Positions 45,890-54,195 of a DNA stretch of 54,294 nt are shown here, one piece after another. The notes beneath the pieces are model-generated. The model was not told where the DNA came from and did not search any database. It was given only the letters and a program-made list of their open reading frames with translations. Numbering within the stretch: the first letter of the stretch is position 1; every line of letters starts with the position of its first letter. Source of the stretch: Ureibacillus terrenus (GTDB lineage Bacteria > Bacillota > Bacilli > Bacillales_A > Planococcaceae); NCBI RefSeq assembly GCF_006569205.1, contig NZ_VIGD01000016.1, forward strand, positions 1 through 54,294, in the 5' to 3' direction. The translations under genes were made by a program, and so were the position numbers.

Positions 45890-47104
45890 TTAGAAAGCTT
45901 CATTGAAGCGTCTTCTTAAAGCTACCCCTGTTAAGATGAATAATACAGAAAGGATGAATAATACTGTTGAATCAACAGCTGAACCTGTTACAGGTAATTT
46001 ACCGTTGTTAGAACCGCCGTTGCCAGAAGGTTTTGTACCTGGTTTGTTATTGTCGCCATTTGAAATTGATCCGCCGTTGTTGTTATCGTTTCCACCGTTG
46101 TTGTTGTCGTTTCCGCCGTTGTTGTCATCGTTTCCGCCGTTGTTGTCATCGTTTCCGCCGTTGTTGTCATCGTTTCCGCCGTTGTTGTCATCGTTTCCGC
46201 CATTGTTGTCGTCGTTTCCACCGTTGTTGTCATCGTTTCCGCCGTTATTGTCGTCTCCACCGTTGTTGTCGTCGTTTCCACCGTTATTGTCGTCTCCACC
46301 GTTATTGTCGTCGTTTCCGCCGTTATTGTCGTCGTTTCCGCCGTTATTGTTGTCGCCTAGTTGTTGTAAATCTTCGTATTCAGCAACACCTAGGTGAAGA
46401 TCTCCAAGAAGTGGAACGCCGTTAGTGTCAACAATAAGTAGTCCGCCGTGTTTCCAGAAATATTCATCTGTTTTTACAGTTTCTTCTTCAATAGCGCCAA
46501 CGTGAGCTTTACCAAGAAGCGGGCTATCGATGTTTACATTGGCAACGCCATTATATGTGTATTCATAATCATCGTTTTTAATATATTTACTTTGAAGAAC
46601 GCCAGCATCAACATCGCCGATAATTGAACCGTCAATGTCAGCAAGTACTACACCGGAGTTTTTGTAAACTTCATCTTCTGTAGTTTTTGTAGTTGTTTCC
46701 AATACACCAACATGTGTATCTCCAAGTACTGCTGAACCTTTGATATCGGCGCTAACAACGCCAGATCTTGAATATGAACCATCTTGGCTAGTTTCAGAAC
46801 CAAGTACTTTTACATCTACTTCACCCAACAATGTATTTAAAAGACCGCCGCCTAAGCTTAAGTTTACAAGTGAATTGCTGTCATTTACGTTTGTGATTTG
46901 AGCAGGGTCTTTTGTCACTGTAGGTGGTAGTTTACCTTCTGTGCTATCTTCTTGAGTAGCAGTTGCTGCTAAATCTGTAGCAGTTGCTTGCACATCCCCA
47001 GTTTCTTCAGCTTGTACGTTTTCAGAGAAAACAACGAAGCTTAATGTTACCACTAAGGCAAACAAGATAGCTCTTAGCGATTTAACAACTTTCGAATTCT
47101 CCAT
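45890..47104 (-). CDS. LPXTG cell-wall protein with LLG repeats and an Asn/Asp/Gly-rich stalk
   Basis: 404 residues. Signal peptide (LFALVVTLSFVVFSENVQA). Residues 70-250 hold about five imperfect units of some 36 residues, each centred on LLGxxHVGVLE and ending in SGVVxADIDGS. Next comes a stalk of about 14 GGNDDNN-type heptads, then GKLPVTGS (an LPXTG signal), a membrane helix and RRRF. The sortase gene follows. The neighbour upstream has the same LLG units but no LPXTG. The repeats are not from a family I know. It probably stands on the cell surface; a binding or structural role is inferred. Confidence 0.9.
   Translation of the reverse strand: MENSKVVKSLRAILFALVVTLSFVVFSENVQAEETGDVQATATDLAATATQEDSTEGKLPPTVTKDPAQITNVNDSNSLVNLSLGGGLLNTLLGEVDVKVLGSETSQDGSYSRSGVVSADIKGSAVLGDTHVGVLETTTKTTEDEVYKNSGVVLADIDGSIIGDVDAGVLQSKYIKNDDYEYTYNGVANVNIDSPLLGKAHVGAIEEETVKTDEYFWKHGGLLIVDTNGVPLLGDLHLGVAEYEDLQQLGDNNNGGNDDNNGGNDDNNGGDDNNGGNDDNNGGDDNNGGNDDNNGGNDDNNGGNDDNNGGNDDNNGGNDDNNGGNDDNNGGNDNNNGGNDNNNGGSISNGDNNKPGTKPSGNGGSNNGKLPVTGSAVDSTVLFILSVLFILTGVALRRRFNEAF
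46063..46352 (-). repeat. tandem 21-bp (and shortened 18-bp) coding repeat
   Basis: About 14 copies of a 21-bp unit encode GGNDDNN; two 18-bp variants encode GGDDNN. Copies are nearly identical, so slippage could change stalk length without breaking the frame. Confidence 0.85.
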
Positions 47105-47134
47105 TTATTCAATCTCTCCTTCTTTTATTATTTT

Positions 47135-49018
47135 TTAGTTTGCTGAAAAGAAGGAGATTTGAATTGGAGGTTTGTCTAGAGGCGGTTTCAGCCATTGATC
47201 CGCTAGGGACATTTCAATCGCTTTCAGCTTCGCTTTTTCAGCAGAAGCCCTCAAAAGATCTTGTGAGATATATCCAACAACTTGAGATTGACCATCAGAT
47301 ACATTTGAAGCAGAAGCGGAGGAACTATTGGAATTGGATTGACTGTTTGTTGGTGCAATATCCTTTTGTGTTGGAAGATATTTAACATTCTCTCTTACTT
47401 GTTTTTGTACTTCTTTAGATCTTTCCACTGCTTGAAGCAAGGAGTTTGCACCATTCACAATCATTTTCTTTCCGTTATCAAGCAACTCATTCAAAAGTTT
47501 TCCAACTGTGTTGTCGTTTTTCTCTATTTTTGCAACATCAGTTGAAGAACCGTCTTTTGATTTGCTTGGGTTCATTTCATCAGGATTATTTGTTCCTTCA
47601 TCGAAATTGCTTTCAGGATTATCTCCTGTTGTAGGATTGTTTCCTTTAGAGTCGTCGTTGGATCCGTTATTTCCTGGGTTAGGATTATTGGATCCTTTGT
47701 CAGAAGAATCGTTGTTCCCATTGTTGGATTGTCCGTCGTTGCCACCGTTACCGTTCTGACCGGCAGGCGGTTGGTTTTTCGTTTTTGTTGTTCCTAAAGC
47801 GAGTTGGTTGTTTCTGTCTTTTGAGTGAATGAGATAGGTTTCGGTTTTTGTGAGATTAGGTGATTGTTCTTTGACAACTTCCCCGATGCCGAGATGGATA
47901 TTTTTGCCGTCATCGAACGGAACGTCAACTAGAACAATCCCACTCTGAGTTTTCGTAGTGTCTCCATTTGTTTCTGTTTTTGTTTGGAGAACACCAACGT
48001 CCGCTTTGCCTAAAAGATCGCTATCTACTTTTACTTTGGCAAGAGCGAGCGTTTCGATCGATCCTTCTTCATTCACTTCACTCGTACCAGAAACAACTCC
48101 TACATCAAGATTACCCAGCAGTGCAGAATCCTGGATTCCTAAGCTTAATAAATCTGTTTGAGTTAGGACAGAGTTTTCAAGCTGAGTAGTGACGCTTGAT
48201 ACAAGGCCTACACGAAGATCGCCCGTAATTGGTTTTAATAATAGTGAATCTTCAAGACCAATACCGAGCAGATTTCCAGCTGTCTGTTGTCCTTGTTGCT
48301 TTTTGGAAATCAAATCGATGGTTGCGTTTCCTAGCAAATTTGTTTTTAAGCCGACACTCAATACACTGGCTTTATTTTCTTCTGGTGACGTCTGGCCAGA
48401 AAGAAGTCCAAGCTCCAATAAGTCGGCAACACCCAAGGAAAGCACACCCGTTTTACCGCTTTCATTTTTCGTTGTTAAGTGTAGTACCGCATCCTCGGCA
48501 AGCAAATTGATGGTAATTCCGAGAAGGTTGATGCTTAACAACGGTTTTCTTTTTTCTTTGACAACAGACTCCGCTTCGTTTTGGCCGGCTGCTGCAGCTG
48601 CAAGAACATCAGCTTCGATGTTTGCTTTCTCTTGACTTTCGGCGCTTAAGTATTCTTTTTCTACGGCAACGGCATCAGCAGATACTTTATCGTTTAAGTT
48701 ACCTACTGCTATATTGGCGGCATTATCAATATGTTCTTCAGCTTGAGCGCCTAAGTCATCTGAAAGTTCAACATCAGAAACCGGTGTGTCTTGAGCAGAT
48801 TCCAATACTGACTGGGAGTCGGCTGGTAAACTTTCAGCGAACTCGTCAGCAAAGGAATTAACAGCAAGTCCTCCGTCCACTTCATTGACTACAGTAACTT
48901 CCAATGTATCTGATTCCGCACTCGCCTCGTCGGAAATCTCATGTTCTTTCGCGAAAGCCATTGAAGGTGAACCTAACAAGAGAACAACGGCTGCTATTAT
49001 TCCCGATACTCTCTTCAT
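47135..49018 (-). CDS. secreted LLG-repeat protein, not sortase-anchored
   Basis: About 627 residues. Signal peptide (GIIAAVVLLLGSPSMAFA, cut before KEHE). Residues 30-150 are acidic and Ala-rich. Residues 160-400 contain about six units like those of the neighbour (SALLGNLDVGVVSGTS, SDLLGKADVGVLQTKT). A Gly/Asn/Ser-rich linker (425-520) leads to a helical C-terminal part ending ISFFSAN. There is no LPXTG or membrane tail, so it may be released or held through the other protein. ATG 49018 has GGAGGTGAGAAAGGG before it; the frame opens at 49066. It could share transcription with the LPXTG gene, 30 bp downstream, and the sortase gene. Confidence 0.85.
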   Translation of the reverse strand: MKRVSGIIAAVVLLLGSPSMAFAKEHEISDEASAESDTLEVTVVNEVDGGLAVNSFADEFAESLPADSQSVLESAQDTPVSDVELSDDLGAQAEEHIDNAANIAVGNLNDKVSADAVAVEKEYLSAESQEKANIEADVLAAAAAGQNEAESVVKEKRKPLLSINLLGITINLLAEDAVLHLTTKNESGKTGVLSLGVADLLELGLLSGQTSPEENKASVLSVGLKTNLLGNATIDLISKKQQGQQTAGNLLGIGLEDSLLLKPITGDLRVGLVSSVTTQLENSVLTQTDLLSLGIQDSALLGNLDVGVVSGTSEVNEEGSIETLALAKVKVDSDLLGKADVGVLQTKTETNGDTTKTQSGIVLVDVPFDDGKNIHLGIGEVVKEQSPNLTKTETYLIHSKDRNNQLALGTTKTKNQPPAGQNGNGGNDGQSNNGNNDSSDKGSNNPNPGNNGSNDDSKGNNPTTGDNPESNFDEGTNNPDEMNPSKSKDGSSTDVAKIEKNDNTVGKLLNELLDNGKKMIVNGANSLLQAVERSKEVQKQVRENVKYLPTQKDIAPTNSQSNSNSSSASASNVSDGQSQVVGYISQDLLRASAEKAKLKAIEMSLADQWLKPPLDKPPIQISFFSAN

Positions 49019-49370
49019 CCCTTTCTCACCTCCTTTCATAAAACAAGTATTACCATAAAATTTCATAATTTCAATACAAAATTTACAAATTCATAAATTT
49101 GAAAAAATTACAATAGTACAGTTTTAATTGAAAAATTAAATAAAATTCTCTTTTATTTAGTAAAAATATCATATCATATAAAAAAATAATAACAACAATT
49201 ATAAAATAATATTATTTTTTTAACGATTATTTGATGTTCAAAAAATATGATAGGAATAAAGAATTTTTTTGGGGGAAGGGGAATTATGATAAATGTAATA
49301 TGAAATGCTTGTTTGCTACAAGAAATTTGAACCAATCACCACATTTTTATGAAAAGGGAGCATATAGTAG
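49019..49370. other. very AT-rich intergenic region
   Basis: A divergent gap between the surface-protein cluster and the racemase gene. It is over 80 percent A+T and holds ribosome sites at both ends. Promoters must lie here, but none stands out against the background. Confidence 0.5.
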
Positions 49371-50483
49371 ATGAAAATACAAAAAATCATTGTGCGCCAA
49401 TTGAAGATGCCGATGAAACATCCATTTACAACAAGTTTCGGTACGATCAATGATAAAACATTTTTATTATTGGAAGCCCATACAAATGACGGGTTGGTCG
49501 GGTATGGAGAGTGTGTCGCATTTGAAGCACCGTGGTATACGGAAGAAACGGTGAAAACGTGCTGGCATATGCTGGAAGATTTTTTGATTCCCGTCATTTT
49601 GCAGCGGGATATCGTACATCCTGATGAGGTGGGCAAGCTGTTTAAAGGCATCCGGAAAAACAAAATGGCAAAAGCATCGATTGAAGGGGCCGTTTGGGAT
49701 CTATACGCGCAGGCCACCGGTCAATCTTTGGCGCAAGCCCTTGGAGGGAAGAAAGAAAAAATAGATGTAGGAATCAGCCTGGGAATCCAGCCAACGATCG
49801 AAAAGCAGATTGAAGTGGTAGGAAAATATATCGATGAAGGATATAAAAGAATCAAAGTCAAAATTAAGCCGGGCTGGGATGTCGAGGTCATCCAAAAACT
49901 GCGCGAAGCTTTTCCGGATGTGCCGATGATGGCAGACGCCAATTCGGCATACACATTAAAAGATATCAACCTTTTAAAGCAATTGGATGAGTTCGGTTTA
50001 ATGATGATCGAACAACCTTTGACCTACGACGATATCGTAGATCATGCCATTTTGCAAAAACAATTGAAAACCCCGATTTGTTTGGATGAAAGCATTTTAT
50101 CGGTGGAAGATGCACGGAAGGCGATCGAATTGGGAAGCTGCGGGGTGATCAATATTAAAATTGGACGTGTCGGGGGATTGTCAGAGGCGGTCAAAATTCA
50201 TGATTACTGCAGGTCGAAAGGCATTCCGGTCTGGTGCGGAGGGATGCTTGAGGCGGGAATAGGGCGCGCCCATAATATCGCGCTGACCTCCCTGTCCAAT
50301 TTTGTTTTGCCGGGAGATACCGCAGGCTCAAGCCATTATTTTGAAGAAGACATCATCGAGCCGGAAGTGGTTGTCTCAGACGGAACCATTCAAGTGCCTC
50401 AAACCGTCGGCATAGGGTATAAGCCAAAAAGAAAGGCGATTGAAAAATTTACGGTATCTTTGAAGGAGTATAATTATATATGA
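49371..50483 (+). CDS. menC: enolase-superfamily o-succinylbenzoate synthase / N-succinylamino-acid racemase
   Basis: 370 residues of the muconate-lactonizing subgroup. The base pair KxK is in [13 protein letters not shown], and the metal ligands lie in MADANSAYT (Asp), MMIEQPL (Glu) and CLDESI (Asp); the second Lys is in [18 protein letters not shown] is typical of the OSBS/NSAR family, whose members make o-succinylbenzoate for menaquinone, racemise N-succinyl amino acids, or do both. No men genes adjoin it, so the racemase role is possible. AAAAGGGAG is 10 nt before the ATG. A YkvI-like permease follows 37 bp on. Confidence 0.85.
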   Translation: MKIQKIIVRQLKMPMKHPFTTSFGTINDKTFLLLEAHTNDGLVGYGECVAFEAPWYTEETVKTCWHMLEDFLIPVILQRDIVHPDEVGKLFKGIRKNKMAKASIEGAVWDLYAQATGQSLAQALGGKKEKIDVGISLGIQPTIEKQIEVVGKYIDEGYKRIKVKIKPGWDVEVIQKLREAFPDVPMMADANSAYTLKDINLLKQLDEFGLMMIEQPLTYDDIVDHAILQKQLKTPICLDESILSVEDARKAIELGSCGVINIKIGRVGGLSEAVKIHDYCRSKGIPVWCGGMLEAGIGRAHNIALTSLSNFVLPGDTAGSSHYFEEDIIEPEVVVSDGTIQVPQTVGIGYKPKRKAIEKFTVSLKEYNYI

Positions 50484-50520
50484 AGTTTTTCATGTTTGTA
50501 TAGTGGAAATGGGGGAAAAG

Positions 50521-51567
50521 GTGAAGAACAGTTTTAAGATCGGAGGAGCCTTTGTCGGACTGATGATTGGGGGAGGCTTTGCATCCGGACAAGAGATATT
50601 GCAATTCTTTCTCTCCCATGGTTGGCAAGGGCTGTTCGGAGTGGCTGTTGCAACCGTGCTGTTGGCATTTCTGGGCAAGAATATTGCCGCGTTGGGATAT
50701 TCTTTGAAAACAACCTCCCATAAAGAAGTGGTGCTTTTTATTGCGGGGCCGACAACCGGTTCCATCATAGACTGCCTTATTACCGTGTTTGCTTTTTGTT
50801 TTAGCGTTGCGATGTTTGCGGGGGCTGCAAGCGCTTTTGAAGTCCTGTTTGGCATCAACGGCTTCATTGGCGGCATTTTTATGGTCGGATTAACCGTTCT
50901 GACTCTCATGCTCAATGTGGAAAGAATCATTTCAATCCTTGCGCTCGCTCTTCCTTATTTAATTGTCATCATATTGGTAATGGTCATCGCATCCATTGCT
51001 GCAATGGAAGGGAGTTTTGCGGAACAAGCCCGGATCGCAAGCCAAACCTCAAAAAGCCATTGGCTGATTGCGTCCCTAATATATGTTTCGTACAATTTGG
51101 CGGCAGGGCTGCCCATGATTGCGGTCATGGGAAGTGCAGCCAAAAGCAAAAGGGAAGCGGGAATGGGAGGAATGATCGGGGGTCTTCTGCTCGGGACCCT
51201 CATATTACTGGTCTATTTGGCTTTATTGGCAAATGCGGATGCAATAATCGGGAAGCCCATGCCCACTTTGGCCATTGCGATGGAAATACATCCAATGATC
51301 GGCGCGATGATGGCCATTACTCTAATGGTGATGATTTATAGTACCGCAGTGGGGGTGCTATATTCCTTTGTCGTACGGTTTGTTTCACCCAAGTCCAAAC
51401 TATATAAACCTTTTGTGATTTTTTCCGCATCGATTGCATTTTTGGCAAGTTTCATCGGATTTACAACCATTGTTGGCACGGTTTACTCCATCATGGGATA
51501 TTTAGGATTCATCATCATCTTTATTGTTTTGAAAACATGGCTGAAAAGAAAAACGGATGCTGTCTGA
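50521..51567 (+). CDS. YkvI-like membrane transporter
   Basis: About 348 residues, ten or more helices. KIGGAFVGLMIGGGFASGQEI at the N-terminus is the helix-1 signature of YkvI-type proteins, distant relatives of the APC/LeuT fold. SYNLAAGLPMIAVMGS marks the helix-6 break. It probably carries a small organic or amino solute. GTG 50521 follows GGGGG by 5 nt; the frame opens at 50503. It follows the racemase gene with little space, so it could import that enzyme's substrate. Confidence 0.83.
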   Translation: MKNSFKIGGAFVGLMIGGGFASGQEILQFFLSHGWQGLFGVAVATVLLAFLGKNIAALGYSLKTTSHKEVVLFIAGPTTGSIIDCLITVFAFCFSVAMFAGAASAFEVLFGINGFIGGIFMVGLTVLTLMLNVERIISILALALPYLIVIILVMVIASIAAMEGSFAEQARIASQTSKSHWLIASLIYVSYNLAAGLPMIAVMGSAAKSKREAGMGGMIGGLLLGTLILLVYLALLANADAIIGKPMPTLAIAMEIHPMIGAMMAITLMVMIYSTAVGVLYSFVVRFVSPKSKLYKPFVIFSASIAFLASFIGFTTIVGTVYSIMGYLGFIIIFIVLKTWLKRKTDAV

Positions 51568-51636
51568 GATTATGAACCAATTTTAAGATTTCCGCATAAC
51601 AATGAAGTAATGGCATTCTCTCATGGGAGGAACAAC

Positions 51637-52404
51637 ATGTTTCCATATTGGCAACACAATCAGCGGGCAAGCGAGCCGGTACAATGGATTCCGCCGGTTT
51701 CTCGGTCCAAGGGGCCCTTTGTTGTGGCTTCCCAATATAGCGATGTAACCGGTGACGGAGTGGTTGACGGAATCTTTCTTATTGCAACAAAACTGGAGGA
51801 TAGCCCCTATTTCAACAATATGAGCCTTGTCGTACAAAATGGTTTTAACCAGGAAATCTCTGTTTATCATTTGAAAGAAGCGGCCGGATACAATCCTGCC
51901 ATTTGGACGGGAGACTTTACAGGGGACTATGTTGATGATATTCTTGTGACCGTGCAATCTGGGGGCAGCGGAGCGGCTGTCTATGCTTATGTATTTTCAT
52001 TTATCAGCGGCAAGTTGGGAAAAATCTTTGACGCAATCCAATTTCACGAAAAACGCCAATATGAGGTAAAGTATGCAGACAATTATGAAGCGGTGGTAAC
52101 GGGAAGAAATCCCAATCTTCGATATGTGATCAATCTCCTATATAAAGGTAAAGAATATTTGGATGAAATTTATGACGGAAATGGAAGATTGAAAGAGGCG
52201 ATTGAAGGATGGGTCGATCCCATCAGTGGAATTTATCCTGTTGATTTAAGGGGCAATGGGAAGTATTCACTGCTGACGATGGAAAAAATCGCGGGAAGAT
52301 ACCATGCGGATGGATTGGGATTTGTAGAAAATGTATTAAATTGGAATGGTCGGGAGTTTGAAACGGTGATGCAGCATGTTGCGATTAATGGCGCGAGTTT
52401 CTAA
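51637..52404 (+). CDS. FG-GAP/VCBS-like repeat protein
   Basis: 255 residues. Two calcium-type repeats stand out: DVTGDGVVDGIFLIA and DFTGDYVDDILVTVQSGG, each with the D-x-(T/N)-G-D-x-x-x-D pattern of FG-GAP/VCBS blades; a third, weaker one is DLRGNGKYSLLTM. No signal peptide or membrane helix is seen; the N-terminus MFPYWQHNQ resembles spore-associated small proteins in being rich in aromatic residues and Gln, but that is only an impression. GGGAGG is 6 nt before the ATG. Function unknown. Confidence 0.75.
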   Translation: MFPYWQHNQRASEPVQWIPPVSRSKGPFVVASQYSDVTGDGVVDGIFLIATKLEDSPYFNNMSLVVQNGFNQEISVYHLKEAAGYNPAIWTGDFTGDYVDDILVTVQSGGSGAAVYAYVFSFISGKLGKIFDAIQFHEKRQYEVKYADNYEAVVTGRNPNLRYVINLLYKGKEYLDEIYDGNGRLKEAIEGWVDPISGIYPVDLRGNGKYSLLTMEKIAGRYHADGLGFVENVLNWNGREFETVMQHVAINGASF

Positions 52405-52446
52405 TATGATTTTTCTGTCGGTATGGAATATAGTCAACCATCCCAT

Positions 52447-52479
52447 AAGCTGCTTCCGGATGAAGCGGCTTTTTTTTAT
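52447..52479 (+). terminator. intrinsic terminator
   Basis: AAGCTGCTTC pairs with GAAGCGGCTT (one wobble), followed by T8. Confidence 0.88.
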
Positions 52480-52620
52480 GGGGCCAGGGTCAAAATATAT
52501 TTTAACTTTCCAATGGAAGGGAATTGATCAATTCTGGATAGACTCAAAATTTTAGTTGTTTCAAATTTCTTTCACATTCTGATGTTAAAATAAAATTATC
52601 TTTTGTCAGGGGTGGAGTGG

Positions 52621-53286
52621 ATGGAGCAACTAAAGGAGTACGAAAGTTTATTCCCGTTTATTGAAGAACTGATTGTAAACGAATTCAACATAAATTATGC
52701 GAAAAAGTCATTGCCGAAAGGGGTTGCAATATTTCATGAAGGGGACAGCTGCGAAGGAGTCCCTTTTGTGGTTAAAGGATGCATTCGTGTATCAAAAATC
52801 GGAAAAAACGGCAAAGAAATGAGCGTTTACCGCGTCAATGCAGGGGAGACTTGCATTCTGTCTGTCATGAGCATCCTCACCAATGAGCCTTATCCATTAA
52901 CAGCCATTGTGGAAGAGGATGCGGAAGCGTTCATCATTCCATATGAAGAGTTTAAGAAATTGATGGGAGCGAGTTCGGATTTTCAGGATTATATCTATAA
53001 AACCATCATGTATCGATTTCAGGAAGTCATTAAAGTGATGGATGAAGTGATTTTTCATAGTACCGATGAACGGATTATCAAATTCCTTTTAAAATACACA
53101 GAAAATGATGGTGACATGATTGAAGCAACCCATGACAAAATTGCAATGGAAATTGGCACGGCAAGGGAAGTGGTCAGCCGCCTGTTAAAAGAAATGGAGC
53201 GGAAAGGCTGGGTTCATTTGTCGAGGGGAAAGGTATTTGTCATTAAAAGAACTGAGTTGGTCAAAAAACTGGAGAAATTGGTTTGA
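52621..53286 (+). CDS. Crp/Fnr-family transcription regulator
   Basis: 221 residues. A cyclic-nucleotide-type beta-roll (GVAIFHEGDSCEGVPFVVKG, then MSVYRVNAGETCILS) is followed by a long helix and a winged helix-turn-helix with IAMEIGTAREVVSRLLKEME, the Crp/Fnr recognition pattern. Lone Cys residues (in DSCEG, KGCIR and ETCIL) could sense redox or sulphur state, but there is no Fnr-type N-terminal cluster. GGGTGGAG precedes the ATG at 52621. A GTGA/TCAC palindrome lies between it and the DUF2892 gene downstream. Confidence 0.92.
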   Translation: MEQLKEYESLFPFIEELIVNEFNINYAKKSLPKGVAIFHEGDSCEGVPFVVKGCIRVSKIGKNGKEMSVYRVNAGETCILSVMSILTNEPYPLTAIVEEDAEAFIIPYEEFKKLMGASSDFQDYIYKTIMYRFQEVIKVMDEVIFHSTDERIIKFLLKYTENDGDMIEATHDKIAMEIGTAREVVSRLLKEMERKGWVHLSRGKVFVIKRTELVKKLEKLV

Positions 53287-53311
53287 GGAATATTGAAAAT
53301 TTTTTGAATAG

Positions 53312-53324
53312 GTGATTTTATCAC
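53312..53324. promoter_or_regulatory. candidate Crp/Fnr operator
   Basis: GTGATTTTATCAC is a perfect 13-bp palindrome with GTGA and TCAC half-sites, as bound by Crp/Fnr proteins. It lies 25 bp after the regulator gene and 57 bp before the DUF2892 start. Confidence 0.5.
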
Positions 53325-53331
53325 AGAGCAA

Positions 53332-53375
53332 AGCCCCCTTTTTTTTTACAATAAAACAAATGCAATAAGGGGGCT
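53332..53375 (+). promoter_or_regulatory. hairpin that can mask the DUF2892 ribosome site
   Basis: AGCCCCCTT (53332-53340) is perfectly complementary to AAGGGGGCT (53367-53375), which contains the Shine-Dalgarno site of the next gene. The arms are 26 nt apart. Confidence 0.5.
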
Positions 53376-53380
53376 ATTCT

Positions 53381-53575
53381 ATGAGTGCGAATGTAGGAAC
53401 GGTCGATCGTATCATCCGCATCATCCTAGGCCTGGCCATTTTATCGCTGCTCTTTGTTTTGGAGGGGAATCTCAAATATATCGGATTAATAGGATTGATT
53501 CCTCTCATAACAGGCCTTGCGAAGTTTTGTCCTTTATATTCCTTGTTTAAAATCAATACTTGTCAAAAGAAATAA
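53381..53575 (+). CDS. DUF2892 inner-membrane protein
   Basis: 64 residues, two membrane helices. VGTVDRIIRIILGLAILSLL and the closing KFCPLYSLFKINTCQKK match DUF2892 (YgaP-type), which is often fused to or beside rhodanese and thus linked to sulphur handling. The three Cys-containing positions near the C-terminus are typical. AAGGGGG is 7 nt before the ATG but can be masked by an upstream arm. Control by the neighbouring Crp/Fnr protein is likely. Confidence 0.88.
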   Translation: MSANVGTVDRIIRIILGLAILSLLFVLEGNLKYIGLIGLIPLITGLAKFCPLYSLFKINTCQKK

Positions 53576-53602
53576 AAAGCGGCTAACGGAAGCCGCTTTT
53601 TT
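53575..53602. terminator. bidirectional terminator
   Basis: AAAAGCGGC pairs with GCCGCTTTT over a short loop, T-runs on both strands. It separates the DUF2892 gene from the convergent kinase remnant. Confidence 0.85.
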
Positions 53603-53607
53603 AATAC

Positions 53608-54195
53608 TCAAATATCCGGGATGGAATGAAGAGCTTCTTCGGCGCTTGAGAAGGACGGCCGAATCAAAAGCAACCGTTCAATAAAGTTTTTCACTTCATC
53701 CGGCAATTGCAATTCCTCCTGCCAGCATTTTTGCCTGCTTTCTGTGGGCGTATAGGCGGAATAAAGCAAAAAGAGGAAAAAATGGCCCAGGAAATACAAA
53801 TCGCTGCAATGATTGGCGGCTCTTTTTGGATTTTTTACTTTCATGATATCTTCTTTTGGATTGATGTACGTGGCTAATCCAAAATCGATGATGGAGAGTT
53901 TCCCTTGGTGGACCAAAACGTTCGGGATTCTTAAATCGCGATGAACGATCCCTTTTTGATGGATTTGTATGACCATTTGCAACAACACTTTCATAATGTG
54001 GATGGATTCGGGCAAAGAATAGACATTGCCTTCTTCAAATATGGCCTGCTCAAAAGTGCGCCCTTCCATGTAATCCATGACAAAGAAAGGAATGTTTTCA
54101 AGTTCATCAGCCATGATGACAGATGGTACAAAGGATAAATTTAATTCTTTCAGGATCTGGATTTCTTTGGCTCTTACGTATATTTGGTGAATGCC
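53608..54195 (-). pseudogene. protein kinase-like gene lacking its N-lobe
   Basis: The frame reads IYVRAKEIQILKELN, then MDYMEGRTFEQAI, the catalytic loop IVHRDLRIPNVLV and IDFGLATYI, so HRD, the Asn and DFG are intact. It resembles the small Bacillus kinases YrzF/YbdM. The glycine-rich loop and ATP-binding Lys that should come before IYVRAKEI are missing: a TAG stands at 54199-54201, and no ATG, GTG or TTG in frame precedes the ATG at 54114, which lies inside the domain. Either a frameshift or a 5' deletion has occurred, or the rest lies in another frame beyond the window. ATG 54114 has no clear ribosome site. Confidence 0.65.

Noticed and set aside
46063..46352. Possible CRISPR array because of regular short repeats
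   Set aside because: Units are 18-21 bp, adjoining without spacers, and in frame within a surface-protein gene.
45903..46425. Two plus-strand open frames of 130-165 codons with Pro/Leu/Ser- and Cys/Arg-rich repeats
   Set aside because: They are the opposite strand of the GGNDDNN repeat region; the repeat keeps all frames open. No ribosome sites or natural composition.
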